Under the pieces are notes generated by a model. It was given only the letters and a program-made list of their open reading frames with translations. It made no database searches and was not told the origin of the DNA. A DNA stretch of 32,773 bases, from assembly GCA_015063395.1 (NCBI GenBank), contig SVUF01000008.1, positions 1 to 32,773 on the forward strand, given 5' to 3'. The DNA comes from Oscillospiraceae bacterium (GTDB lineage: Bacteria > Bacillota > Clostridia > Oscillospirales > CAG-272). This document shows positions 9,330-17,998 of the stretch, piece by piece; position 1 is the first letter of the stretch, and every line of letters starts with the position of its first letter. The translations under genes were made by a program, and so were the position numbers.

Positions 9330-9946
9330 TGCTGATCACCGCCTTCCGCTGTTACAGAAATGATCTTGTAGTTCTCAAAGACAACGTCGGTGACTTTGTT
9401 GTCATCATTCTTATCAATTATTATCTTGATATCAGTTTTTACGGCTATGCTACCGTCCTGTGCAGTAACATCTTTGATCAGTAAGTATCTATTCGTGTCA
9501 GCCAATACTTGACTTTCATCAACCAAAAATCCTTGCTCGCTATTAGCTAATGTTTCACCAACTATAATTGTTTGATTCACCGCTACGGAAGGATCATTGA
9601 GAATTGCATTAACACACAGTGAACCATTTGCTATAGGATAATAATGAGATGATATATCAAGCACCGGTGCAAATAATTCCATGCTCGAAGAAGGCCCCAA
9701 TGAGGACGCCGACTCAACTTTTAGTCCAACAAGTGCAATCTTCAATTCTCCTTTTATTTTTTGAAGAGCAGAATCGCACTTATTATAGCTTTCGATATCA
9801 GTTTTATAGTTTGTGGACACCACGCTTGATCTCAATGACACTGCCAGAAGTCCGCTGACCATTATGGTTATTACCATGATGACCACCATTACGTAATAGG
9901 TGGCGTTTCCCTTATTTGAGGAAAAAAGCTTTCGCAGTTTCTTCAT
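9326..9946 (-). CDS. Minor pilin-like protein, PilX/GspK-like
   Basis: This 206-residue protein has an N-terminus MKKLRKLFSSNKGNATYYVM followed by a hydrophobic helix (VVIMVITIMVSGLLAVSL) and an extracellular domain of about 165 residues. The Gly before the helix suits prepilin cleavage, but there is no Glu at +5, as in PilX/GspK tip pseudopilins. The start ATG overlaps the pilV-like stop (ATGA), with GGGGGTG upstream as ribosome binding site. Together with its two neighbours it probably forms the tip/initiation complex of the pilus. The family assignment rests on topology, missing E5 and gene order. The soluble domain has no motif I recognise. Confidence 0.7.
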   Translation of the reverse strand: MKKLRKLFSSNKGNATYYVMVVIMVITIMVSGLLAVSLRSSVVSTNYKTDIESYNKCDSALQKIKGELKIALVGLKVESASSLGPSSSMELFAPVLDISSHYYPIANGSLCVNAILNDPSVAVNQTIIVGETLANSEQGFLVDESQVLADTNRYLLIKDVTAQDGSIAVKTDIKIIIDKNDDNKVTDVVFENYKIISVTAEGGDQQ

Positions 9947-10413
9947 TCAGTCCACACCCCCGATACCTTGTAATCATCCGTTTCGGCAGTTTCGGGATCA
10001 TCATAGCTTATCTCTACCCCGATATACGCCACTTTCGTGCTATCCGCTATCGCCTGCTTTGGGGTCAAGCTTATCTTAACCAATTCTCCCGACGCCATAT
10101 TCTTTTGTGCTGTTTCGGGTAAAGCCTCGCTTTCGTTGTTGGAGTCCTTATAAAAAGGTCTCAAAGGCTCTTCCCTAAATTCCACAGTGCCGAGATCGAT
10201 GGTTATGTTGCCGTCCAACTCAATCTTCCCCGATGCGAGGATCAGGGAAAGCTCGTTGTTCAGCATATTGTAGGTCTCTGTTCGTGTTTGTATCCTTTGG
10301 TTTGACTTTGCAGCCGTCAAGAATCCGGAGCAGATGGGCAACGCTACAAGAGCAATTATCGCCGTTGCGCACACGACATCTATAAGGCTGAAGCCTTTAT
10401 TGTTCTTTTTCAT
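9943..10413 (-). CDS. pilV: Type IV minor pilin, PilV/GspI-like
   Basis: The prepilin signature is MKKNNKGFSLIDVVCATAII: basic leader, cleavage after Gly, Phe at +1, then a hydrophobic helix. Mature position +5 is Asp, not the usual Glu. The ORF track starts at 10437, but the ribosome binding site AAAGGAG lies inside that extension. ATG at 10413 (9-nt spacing) or 10419 is more likely, giving 156-158 residues. The mature domain is beta-rich with no disulfide pair visible. The gene is the first of three overlapping minor-pilin genes after pilO and overlaps the next by 4 nt. The pilV symbol follows the naming used for Clostridioides T4P clusters and is by analogy. Confidence 0.8.
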   Translation of the reverse strand: MKKNNKGFSLIDVVCATAIIALVALPICSGFLTAAKSNQRIQTRTETYNMLNNELSLILASGKIELDGNITIDLGTVEFREEPLRPFYKDSNNESEALPETAQKNMASGELVKISLTPKQAIADSTKVAYIGVEISYDDPETAETDDYKVSGVWTE

Positions 10414-10485
10414 ACTCATCTTCTCCTTTCCTTCCATTTATTTATATTATATATATCATTATACTTTATAAATACTCAGGTTGGA

Positions 10486-11124
10486 TCAACCGAAGATGTT
10501 TCCTGTTCCTATATCAAACATTCCGTCGGGAATCTTGGGAGGAACATATTCACCCTGTCCCACAACATAGTATCTGCGAAGAACCATGCTTCCCGAGATT
10601 TTTCCTTCGTTGTAGGATACACCGATCTGTACTATGGAAGCGGGGTATTCTTCCCCTGTTTTGTTTTCTCCGTTAAAGAATGTCACAAGGTTTTTGAAGC
10701 CCTCATATGTTGTTTCGTAGGGTATTGTCACATACTGTGTGCAAAGGGTGCTTCCGTTTGCCATTGAGTATATGGAGTAGTCCGCTCCGATGCTGAGAGA
10801 TCCGATGTCATACTTGAGCTGCTCCTCAAGGTATTCAACATACAGAAGCTCGTCTTCAATTCTGATCTCAACAGGAAAGGCTGAAAGCATCTCTGCAACT
10901 TCTGCCTTGATCTTCTCTGTTTCGGTTTTGTATTTTTCCTCATTGAGCTTTGCATTGTCAAGGTTGGTGATGGTTGCTTCGTAAAGCTTTATGTCCTTTC
11001 GGAGCTTTTCGTTTTCTTCTACTGTGGCTTTATACTGATTTTCATATACATACCACAGAGAAATAATTCCTGCCGCCACAAGAAGTATGGCGATTATCCA
11101 CTTACCGATAAATATTTTTTTCAT
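10486..11124 (-). CDS. pilO: Type IV pilus inner-membrane alignment protein PilO-like
   Basis: This 212-residue protein starts at ATG 11124 with a strong GAGGAGGTG site. The 35 extra residues in the ORF track overlap the end of pilMN and are not real. It has one N-terminal TM (IGKWIIAILLVAAGIISLWYV), a coiled coil to about residue 70 (ENEKLRKDIKLYEATITNLD), then an alpha/beta domain of the PilO ferredoxin-like type with a LVTFFNGENKTGEEYPASIV segment. This is PilO layout and length. PilO pairs with PilN at the membrane and links the cytoplasmic PilM ring to pilus assembly. The gene lies 13 bp after pilMN. Sequence conservation in PilO is low, so the call leans on layout and position. Confidence 0.8.
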   Translation of the reverse strand: MKKIFIGKWIIAILLVAAGIISLWYVYENQYKATVEENEKLRKDIKLYEATITNLDNAKLNEEKYKTETEKIKAEVAEMLSAFPVEIRIEDELLYVEYLEEQLKYDIGSLSIGADYSIYSMANGSTLCTQYVTIPYETTYEGFKNLVTFFNGENKTGEEYPASIVQIGVSYNEGKISGSMVLRRYYVVGQGEYVPPKIPDGMFDIGTGNIFG

Positions 11125-11137
11125 ATTAAGCACCTCC

Positions 11138-13132
11138 TCATTCTTCAGGGATCTCAAACTCGCCGGTGTATTCCATGGACACTGTGATGGATACCGACTT
11201 TGCCGATCCCTCGGTGCTTGCTCCCACATCGCTTTCCTTCTTGATCATGAACAGATCAAAGAAGTTGATCCTTCCGTCGTTGAGTCCTACTCTGATCTCA
11301 TCGTCACTGAAGTTCTGATATTCGGGAGCGATATTCTTGTGTATAAGGTTGCCTTCCTTATCTATATAGTCATCAATATCAATTCCGAAAAGCTTGAAAA
11401 GCTCGGGATCAAGTGTGGTGAAATCAAATGCTACCCAATCAATTCCCACAAGCTTTGACTCGATGAGGGCATACTCCTGATCGCTGATCACCGTGAATTT
11501 GTCATCGGGTGTATTGGATCCCACCTGTCCGAAGGTGAAGCTGTTGGATATGGATGTCACCTTGATGGACTTCATCTCACGAAGGGTCATAATCACATAC
11601 GCCGCTTCGTATCTTGAATCCACGCTTACAGTCATCGATACTCCCTTTTCCGAAATTGTGATGTTCTTTGCTGAAAATGATTCGGGCATCTTTCTTTCAA
11701 ATTCTTCGATGAAATAAACCAGCTTATCATTGTATGTATACAGATATGTATTTATTCCCGAAACGCTTTCCTTAATGTCTTCCCATTTTTCAAACTCTGT
11801 CTTTACAGTCTGCGCTCCCGACAGTGTTTGCATTTTGTCCTTTAACTCCTGTGCCTGTGCCTTGAGCTTATTGTTCTCCGACTGTGGCAGATACCACAGA
11901 CAAACCGACACTGCAACACATATTGTGAACACCGAAATTCCAAGCATGAGGAGAAGGCTCTGTACTGATGAATCCTTGAATACCTCAAGCATCGGAACTG
12001 ATTTTGCAACGCTCTTGTCGGACAGATTCAGCGGTGCGATTATTGCTCCCACGCACATTGCATATTCTGTTGCAGGGAAGCCTGCGCACTTCTTTACATT
12101 AATATTTTTCTTGCCAAGAACCACATCGGGTACTGTTACCGTTGAACGAAGTCCCTCTTCAAGATACTCCTTGATTCCTCCGATCTTTACAGCAGGTCCT
12201 ACAAGATATAATTTATAATCTAAATTTGTGCTTTCAAACAATGTTTCAAAATAATCTATGCTTCTTGAAATGGATGAGCAAAGACCGTCAAGGCTTCCTA
12301 TAGTGTTCTTCTTCCATTCCTTTTCATCATAGTGTATGCCAAAGATCAAATCATCCTTTGGCGGTTCGTTGATGTCAAAGGGATCGGTTGAGCTGTACAT
12401 TACAGCCTCGGCGCTTTTCTTTGATATGCCCGTTGCATATTCAAGCACTCCGCCGTATCCGATTCCTATATGTCTCTGAAGCTTTGCTTCGCCCTGCATT
12501 ACAAATGAAAGCACTGTGGACGATGAGTTCATGGACATATATACCTTGACGGTATTTGTGCCCTCCGGCTCCGTTGCCAAGGGTCTTTCAAACATCTTCA
12601 AAAAGCGGAATACACTGTTTCCTACATAGTCGATGTTTTCGATCTCCAATGAGAGAAATGCCGCAAGATCATAATATGATGACAAAATGTCCTTGGGAAC
12701 AGCGCAAACGCTTACCTTGAGGCGCTTTCCGTTTTGGTCGCTTATCGTCTCATTTACCTTATGGACCATTTTGAAATCGGTGATATCAAGGGGGAAATAT
12801 TCCGACGCGTTGCTGATTATAACCGATTCAACCTTACTGGATCTTACATACGGTACTGTGATCTCTCTGTTGATTATTCTACCTGAATTGATTGTAAATA
12901 TTACTTTTTCTGCTGAAATCTTATGAGTTTTACAAGCATTCTGAAAGTTTTCTCTGAATATTTCCGAACATACTACCTGTCCCGATTCAGATACGGTATC
13001 AAACGGTGTATCTACCGTGAAAAAATTATGCACACAAGGGGTTCTTGAGCTGAGATCCATTTCTGTGACATAGCTGATGCCATTGTCAACAAGCACGGAC
13101 AGCACCCTTGGCGAACCGACAGTAATCTTCAT
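11138..13132 (-). CDS. pilMN: Fused type IV pilus protein PilM-PilN
   Basis: In this 664-residue protein, residues about 1-355 are a PilM actin-like ATPase domain. It opens MKITVGSPRVLSVLVDNGIS, has VIISNASEYFPLDITDFKMV, a GIGYGGVLEYATGIS phosphate-type loop and a C-terminal YLVGPAVKIGGIKEYLEEGL segment. Residues about 393-415 form one TM (LLLMLGISVFTICVAVSVCL), followed by a coiled coil (KLKAQAQELKDKMQTLSGAQ) and a PilN-like domain. Normal PilM is about 350 residues and PilN about 200, so this is a genuine fusion, as reported for Clostridioides difficile PilMN. The C-terminal part is longer than a usual PilN and includes an acidic insert near residues 560-630. It sits between pilD and pilO. 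Fusion fixes the PilM:PilN ratio at 1:1. Confidence 0.88.
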   Translation of the reverse strand: MKITVGSPRVLSVLVDNGISYVTEMDLSSRTPCVHNFFTVDTPFDTVSESGQVVCSEIFRENFQNACKTHKISAEKVIFTINSGRIINREITVPYVRSSKVESVIISNASEYFPLDITDFKMVHKVNETISDQNGKRLKVSVCAVPKDILSSYYDLAAFLSLEIENIDYVGNSVFRFLKMFERPLATEPEGTNTVKVYMSMNSSSTVLSFVMQGEAKLQRHIGIGYGGVLEYATGISKKSAEAVMYSSTDPFDINEPPKDDLIFGIHYDEKEWKKNTIGSLDGLCSSISRSIDYFETLFESTNLDYKLYLVGPAVKIGGIKEYLEEGLRSTVTVPDVVLGKKNINVKKCAGFPATEYAMCVGAIIAPLNLSDKSVAKSVPMLEVFKDSSVQSLLLMLGISVFTICVAVSVCLWYLPQSENNKLKAQAQELKDKMQTLSGAQTVKTEFEKWEDIKESVSGINTYLYTYNDKLVYFIEEFERKMPESFSAKNITISEKGVSMTVSVDSRYEAAYVIMTLREMKSIKVTSISNSFTFGQVGSNTPDDKFTVISDQEYALIESKLVGIDWVAFDFTTLDPELFKLFGIDIDDYIDKEGNLIHKNIAPEYQNFSDDEIRVGLNDGRINFFDLFMIKKESDVGASTEGSAKSVSITVSMEYTGEFEIPEE

Positions 13133-13162
13133 GCTTTTTCCTGTTCCTCTCTTTCAATTTTT

Positions 13163-13191
13163 ACACCGAAGCTCTCTCTATAATTCGGTGT
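13163..13191 (-). other. Intra-operon hairpin between pilD and pilMN
   Basis: ACACCGAA and TTCGGTGT form a perfect 8-bp stem with a 13-nt loop, starting 8 nt after the pilD stop and ending about 30 nt before the pilMN start. No T run follows on the minus strand, so it is not a usual terminator. It could be an RNA-processing or stability element that sets different levels of pilD and pilMN. Confidence 0.5.
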
Positions 13192-13198
13192 CTGAGAT

Positions 13199-13882
13199 CT
13201 ATCCAAGCAAGGACAGATATGCATTTATAAGTCCCTCTCCGAAAAGAGCTGATATATAAACCCCTATGGCAAGATAGGGTCCCATGGCAAGTACTGCCCC
13301 CTCTCCTTCTGCCTTCATTCTGATGAGGTGGGTCACAGAACCTACGATGCACCCAATGATCAGAGCAAACACTATGTTTTTCCAGCCAATGAGTATTCCG
13401 CAGGCTGCCATCATCTTTACGTCTCCAAAGCCTATCGCTCCGCCCCGTGACAGATAAAAGATCGCCGCCAAGGGTACGCTTACTGCAAAAAAGCCTATGA
13501 CATAAAGCCATATATCCCTGCCTATATTTTCAAGGGTAACAATTCTCAATAATCCGAGAATGAATATAAATACATTAATTTTAAAGGGTATTTCATATGT
13601 GCGAAAATCAACGGTGAAAATTACGGTAAGCGCCCACACAAGAAGTACATTTACCAAGGACATCAGAATATCCTTTGCAAAATATGCTCCCACGCCCGAC
13701 AGTATGCCGCACATGATTCCCGTAAGCACCGTTATTTTCCGATTTTCCTTTGATTTTCTCAAGGCTCCCTTGAAGTCCTTTTCCTCGGGAAACCAATATC
13801 CCAATGGGGACAGCAGAAATATCCCAACTATACAGCCAAGCAGCGCACCGCACGCCGCGGCTATTATCATCTTATCAATCAT
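13199..13882 (-). CDS. pilD: Prepilin peptidase (A24 family), short form
   Basis: This 227-residue polytopic membrane aspartyl protease cleaves the leader of prepilins after Gly. The two catalytic Asp motifs are present: TVDFRTYEIP (about residue 92) and the signature GFGDVKMMAACG (about residue 152). At least six TM segments are visible. The cytoplasmic N-terminal region (about residues 28-50, WFPEEKDFKGALRKSKENRK) has none of the CxxC pairs of the zinc-binding N-methylation domain found in full-length PilD. This enzyme therefore probably cleaves but may not methylate pilins. It starts 3 bp after the pilC stop and is clearly cotranscribed. Its substrates should be the three minor pilins downstream and a major pilin encoded elsewhere. 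Confidence 0.92.
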   Translation of the reverse strand: MIDKMIIAAACGALLGCIVGIFLLSPLGYWFPEEKDFKGALRKSKENRKITVLTGIMCGILSGVGAYFAKDILMSLVNVLLVWALTVIFTVDFRTYEIPFKINVFIFILGLLRIVTLENIGRDIWLYVIGFFAVSVPLAAIFYLSRGGAIGFGDVKMMAACGILIGWKNIVFALIIGCIVGSVTHLIRMKAEGEGAVLAMGPYLAIGVYISALFGEGLINAYLSLLG

Positions 13883-13885
13883 AGC

Positions 13886-15097
13886 TTATCCCAAATGGTC
13901 GTACATGCTGAACATGGGCACGAGTATGGCAATTACGATAAATCCAACGCAGGTCGCCATGAGAACCATGATGAAGGGCTCCATCAGCGACATCATTGAC
14001 GCTGTCATGACCTCGGTCTCCTCGTCATAATATTCCGCCACCTTGTCAAGCATCTCCTCGATGCCTCCTGTTTCCTCACCGATGCCAACCATGTGTGACA
14101 CGAGAGGCGGGAAATATCCTCCCATCTCTATACCCGATGCAAAGGGAGTTCCCACGGAGACCTCCTCCTTCGCTCTTTCAAGAGACTCGCGGAAATATAT
14201 ATTTGTCATATTTTCCGAGCAGATCTCAATTGTCTGAAGCATTGGAAGTCCTGCCTTCAAAAGCGTTGCCGCTGTTCTTGCAAACATTGCCGCCTCGCTT
14301 TTTGTGGTGAGTATTCCAAAGATCGGAACCTTCAAGGCGATCTTATCATATATATGACGTCCCTTGTCGGTTTTTCCGAAAAGTATGAAGGCTGCAACAA
14401 CTGCCGCTACAATTATTGCCGCCAACAGCCAATTGGACGTGAGCCAATCGCTGATTGCCAAAAGCGCCTTTGTAATTCCTGGAAGATCTGCTCCCGCGCT
14501 TTCAAATACGTTTTTGAATTTGGGCAATACCACCGCGATCATTATGATCATTACGATCACCACTACGCAAATGACCACGCAGGGATATATCATTGCCTTT
14601 TTGATCGCCGCTCTTGTTTTATTTCTCTTTTCAAAATATGACGCAAGTCTGTTGAAGGCTACCTCAAGGTTACCCGATGCCTCTCCCGCCTTTACCATGT
14701 TGATCATGATCTCGGGGAATATGGAATATCCCTGCTTTTTCATGGCATCGGTGAGGGTCTCACCCTTTTCGATCTCCGTCTTTGTGTTAAGCAAAGCCGC
14801 CTTCAGTCTTTTATTCTCGGTCTGCGCGCCAAGCATTTGTAAGGAAGTCGCAATCGGAACTCCCGCCGAAAGCATACTTACAAACTGACGGGCAAATACA
14901 CTTAGGTCACGGTCCTTTACTCTGTCGAGAAAGGGCAGATCGATATCCCTTGTCATTACACCCTGTTCCTTATATTCAACAAGGGTATATCCGTCATGCT
15001 TTATCAGCTTTTTAAGGTGCTGGGGATCGTCCGCAAACAAGCTTCCCTTTTTCTTTTTTCCGTAGCGGTCAACCGCAACGTATCCGTAAGTCGGCAT
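13886..15097 (-). CDS. pilC: Type IV pilus inner-membrane platform protein PilC
   Basis: This 403-residue protein, the usual PilC length, has two T2SF (PF00482) domains. The first starts FARQFVSMLSAGVPIATSLQ (about residue 69) and contains MVKAGEASGNLEVAFNRLA. The second starts FARTAATLLKAGLPMLQTIE and contains HMVGIGEETGGIEEMLDKVA. Three TM clusters lie near residues 170-190, 220-240 and 370-395. PilC is the membrane platform turned by PilB during extension and PilT during retraction. The start at 15097 has an excellent GGAGGTG site. The gene lies between pilT and pilD with short gaps. Confidence 0.95.
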   Translation of the reverse strand: MPTYGYVAVDRYGKKKKGSLFADDPQHLKKLIKHDGYTLVEYKEQGVMTRDIDLPFLDRVKDRDLSVFARQFVSMLSAGVPIATSLQMLGAQTENKRLKAALLNTKTEIEKGETLTDAMKKQGYSIFPEIMINMVKAGEASGNLEVAFNRLASYFEKRNKTRAAIKKAMIYPCVVICVVVIVMIIMIAVVLPKFKNVFESAGADLPGITKALLAISDWLTSNWLLAAIIVAAVVAAFILFGKTDKGRHIYDKIALKVPIFGILTTKSEAAMFARTAATLLKAGLPMLQTIEICSENMTNIYFRESLERAKEEVSVGTPFASGIEMGGYFPPLVSHMVGIGEETGGIEEMLDKVAEYYDEETEVMTASMMSLMEPFIMVLMATCVGFIVIAILVPMFSMYDHLG

Positions 15098-15131
15098 TAT
15101 GCCACCTCCGTTTTATTATCTTAAGTACGGA

Positions 15132-16193
15132 TCAAAGTCCGTTCATTTTGTTTTCAAGCGCCTTGGCATCGTTTGCAAACGCCATGGCTGTTTCATATGT
15201 TATGGTCTTTTTCTTGCAAAGCTCGTACAAATGGTCGTCCAAGGTCTGCATTCCAAAACGGTGTCCCATCTGGATCATTGAATTGATCTGGAAGGTCTTG
15301 TTTTCTCTAATAAGATTTCTCACCGCCGTTGTTGGAACAAGCACCTCATATGCAGCCGTTCTTCTACCCTCAACTGTGGGTACAAGACACTGACACACAA
15401 CGCAATTCAACACGTTTGAAAGCTGTATACGGATCTGATCCTGCTGCTCTGCGGGGAATGCGTCGATGATTCGGTCGATGGTCATTGACGCGCTGTTGGT
15501 ATGAAGGGTTGCAAGAACCAAGTGTCCTGTTTCCGCCGCAGTTATTGCAATGGAAATCGTCTCGATATCTCTCATTTCTCCCACGAGAATTACGTCGGGG
15601 TCTTGACGCAACGCCGCTCGAAGTCCCGTTGAGAAGGATTTACTGTCAATTCCGATCTCCCTTTGGTGTATCGTACACATCTTTTGCTGGTGAAGATACT
15701 CCACAGGGTCCTCAAGAGTGATTATATGCTTCTTTTCAGTATTATTAAGATCGTTTATAAGCGCCGCAAGTGTAGTGGACTTTCCGTGTCCCGTTGGTCC
15801 TGTTACAAGCACCAATCCCTGACGGGCATGAACCGCATCTATTACAACCTCGGGAGTATTACAAAAACTTGTTGACGGTACTGCATAGGGCAATACTCGA
15901 AGGGCAATTGCCGTTCTTCCGCTTTCCCTGTACACATTACAACGGAGTCTTGCTATATCACCAAAGGAGTACGCAAAGTCCGCTTCCCCCTCCTCAATGA
16001 ATATGTTCTTGGTTCTTTCATCAAGAATTTCATCCGCAAGAGAGTCCACGTTTTCCGATGTGAGAACCTCATCATCAAGGTCGAAGATCTCACCGTCAAC
16101 ACGTATCTGTACAGGTCTGTTCACTGTTATATGTATGTCAGAGCCCCGTCTTTCAATGGAGTCCCTGAGCAATTCGCTCATTATTTTTGCCAT
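15132..16193 (-). CDS. pilT: Type IV pilus retraction ATPase PilT
   Basis: This 353-residue hexameric secretion ATPase has Walker A GPTGHGKST (about 132-140; His replaces the usual Ser), an Asp box ITLEDPVEYLH, Walker B VILVGEMRD (about 199-207) and a His box TGHLVLATLHTNSA. The C-terminal VRNLIRENK matches the PilT hallmark AIRNLIRE motif needed for retraction, which separates it from PilB. The N-terminal PAS-like domain opens RRGSDIHI. There is no tetracysteine zinc motif, as expected for PilT. It lies 15 bp after pilB. Its presence means the pili are expected to be dynamic (retractile). Confidence 0.95.
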   Translation of the reverse strand: MAKIMSELLRDSIERRGSDIHITVNRPVQIRVDGEIFDLDDEVLTSENVDSLADEILDERTKNIFIEEGEADFAYSFGDIARLRCNVYRESGRTAIALRVLPYAVPSTSFCNTPEVVIDAVHARQGLVLVTGPTGHGKSTTLAALINDLNNTEKKHIITLEDPVEYLHQQKMCTIHQREIGIDSKSFSTGLRAALRQDPDVILVGEMRDIETISIAITAAETGHLVLATLHTNSASMTIDRIIDAFPAEQQDQIRIQLSNVLNCVVCQCLVPTVEGRRTAAYEVLVPTTAVRNLIRENKTFQINSMIQMGHRFGMQTLDDHLYELCKKKTITYETAMAFANDAKALENKMNGL

Positions 16194-16208
16194 CCGCTTT
16201 TCCTTTCA

Positions 16209-17891
16209 TTATTCCTCGAAGGAAACAGGGAGTATCTCCTTGTAGGAGGTTATTCCCTCTCTTACAAGCTTTGACGCACTGACTCTCAAGGTCCTCATGC
16301 CCTCTGCTACTGCCTGCTTCTTTATATCATCGGCAGTTGCCTTGTGGCTGATCAGTGTCTTGATCCTTGGAGTTACCTCCAGAATCTCAAATACACCCAT
16401 ACGTCCGAAATATCCTGTTTTGTTGCATCTCTGACATCCGTCAGGATCGTATATGGTCATCTTTTCATCGGTGGGATATCCCATGAATTCAAGCTCCTCC
16501 TCACTTGCAAGTCTCGGCTTTTTGCAATATGGGCAAAGCTTTCTCACAAGTCTTTGAGCTATGATACCAACCACGGAGTCCGCTATAAGATAGCTGTCAA
16601 CTCCCATATCAAGAAGTCTTGTTACTGTATTTGACGAGCTGTTGGTATGAAGTGTGCTAACCACCAAGTGTCCTGTAATTGACGCCTGTACCGCGATCAT
16701 GGCGGTTTCTTCGTCTCGGATCTCTCCGATCATTATTATATCGGGGTCCTGACGGAGAATGGATCTCAGCGCCGAGGCAAATGTCAGGTTTGCCTTATTG
16801 TTTACTTGAACCTGGTTGATGCCGTCGATGTTTGCTTCCACAGGGTCCTCTACAGTTATGATGTTTACATCTTCTGTATTAAGCTCCGAAAGAGCTGTAT
16901 AAAGTGTTGTTGATTTTCCGCTTCCCGTAGGTCCTGTTACAAGCACTATACCGTGGGGGTTGGACAGTATATGGTCAAACTTATCAAGCTCATAGGGATC
17001 AAATCCAAGTGTGCTTTTATCTCTGAGAAGTCCCTTTTTCAGTGCAAGACGCATTACGCATTTTTCACCGTAAACAGTTGGAATCGTGGACACACGGATA
17101 TCGTATTCCTTACGGTCAACCTCAAAGGTTATTCTTCCGTCCTGGGGCTTTCTTTTTTCAGAAATATCCATGCCGCCAAGAACCTTAAGTCTTGCTATAA
17201 TGGCACTGGAAAGCTGTGTTGCGTATTTCATCTTATTGTAAAGCTGTCCGTCAATTCTGTAACGAACCTTTACTATATCCTGAAGAGGCTCAACGTGAAT
17301 ATCCGACGCTCTCTGTCTTGCCGCCTGCTCGATCATGGTGTTTACAAGCAGTACAATGGGGGAATTGCTGACCTCATCCTCATTTTCTGTCTCAACTGCT
17401 GTGATCTTTGCCCTTTCCCTTGTATATGCCTCAGCCGCGCTTCTTGCGGTTTCAGAGCCATAGTATCTGTCAATGGTGGACATAATATCCGCCGCCGTTG
17501 CAACATTGGGCTCAACATGCATATTGGAAAGTATGGCAATGTCATCAAGAGCCACAAGATCCATCGGGTTTGCCATTGCAAGATACAGCGTATTCTTTTC
17601 TCCGTCAATTGAAAATGGCATTACGACATTCTTTTTCAGCACGGACGGGTCGATCATGGCTATGATATCCTCATTGATATTAAGCCCCGACAGCACCACC
17701 ATCGGTGTATCCGTCTTTTTGGAAATGGCTTCAGCTATAAGCTCCTCGCTGACCATTCCTCTTTCGATCATCAGCTCCACTTCTCCCTTGTTGGCTGTTT
17801 CCGCAAGAGATTGTATCGCCTTCATCTGTTCTTCCGATATATGCTGATTTTCAAAAAGGATTTCGGTAATCTTCTTCTTCGATATATTCAT
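16209..17891 (-). CDS. pilB: Type IV pilus assembly (extension) ATPase PilB
   Basis: This 560-residue GspE/PilB family ATPase powers pilus extension. The N-terminal 150 residues form an MshEN/GSPII_E_N domain, but the RLG-type c-di-GMP contact motif is not evident (ITEILFENQHISEEQMKAI). The core has Walker A GPTGSGKST (about 319-327), an Asp box ITVEDPVEA, Walker B IIMIGEIRDEETA and a His box TGHLVVSTLHTNSS. The zinc tetracysteine of extension ATPases is present as CPYC (about 449) and CQRC (about 484). It is the first gene of the operon, about 100 nt downstream of a strong sigma-A-type promoter, with AAAGGAAAG as ribosome binding site. Confidence 0.95.
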   Translation of the reverse strand: MNISKKKITEILFENQHISEEQMKAIQSLAETANKGEVELMIERGMVSEELIAEAISKKTDTPMVVLSGLNINEDIIAMIDPSVLKKNVVMPFSIDGEKNTLYLAMANPMDLVALDDIAILSNMHVEPNVATAADIMSTIDRYYGSETARSAAEAYTRERAKITAVETENEDEVSNSPIVLLVNTMIEQAARQRASDIHVEPLQDIVKVRYRIDGQLYNKMKYATQLSSAIIARLKVLGGMDISEKRKPQDGRITFEVDRKEYDIRVSTIPTVYGEKCVMRLALKKGLLRDKSTLGFDPYELDKFDHILSNPHGIVLVTGPTGSGKSTTLYTALSELNTEDVNIITVEDPVEANIDGINQVQVNNKANLTFASALRSILRQDPDIIMIGEIRDEETAMIAVQASITGHLVVSTLHTNSSSNTVTRLLDMGVDSYLIADSVVGIIAQRLVRKLCPYCKKPRLASEEELEFMGYPTDEKMTIYDPDGCQRCNKTGYFGRMGVFEILEVTPRIKTLISHKATADDIKKQAVAEGMRTLRVSASKLVREGITSYKEILPVSFEE

Positions 17892-17998
17892 TTCCGTCTT
17901 TCCTTTCTTTCGTATAATTCTTTCATACAGTCATTATTTACTTACAATTTGTCAATCCTTCGGCATTGTATATTAATCGACATAATTAATCATTATTT

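Noticed and set aside
10479-10491. GGTTG-GAT-CAACC hairpin at the pilO stop
   Set aside because: Only 5 bp with a 3-nt loop and no T run; too weak to call a terminator in a continuous operon.
13161-13511. 116-codon minus-strand ORF
   Set aside because: Out-of-frame shadow inside pilD, low-complexity and without a start signal.
16953-17612. 219-codon plus-strand ORF
   Set aside because: Antisense to pilB; its sequence is Cys/Lys-rich nonsense with no domain pattern.
17892-17998. Possible c-di-GMP riboswitch in the pilB leader
   Set aside because: Some clostridial pil operons have one, but this ~100-nt leader is AT-rich and shows neither the c-di-GMP-I nor the c-di-GMP-II core sequences.
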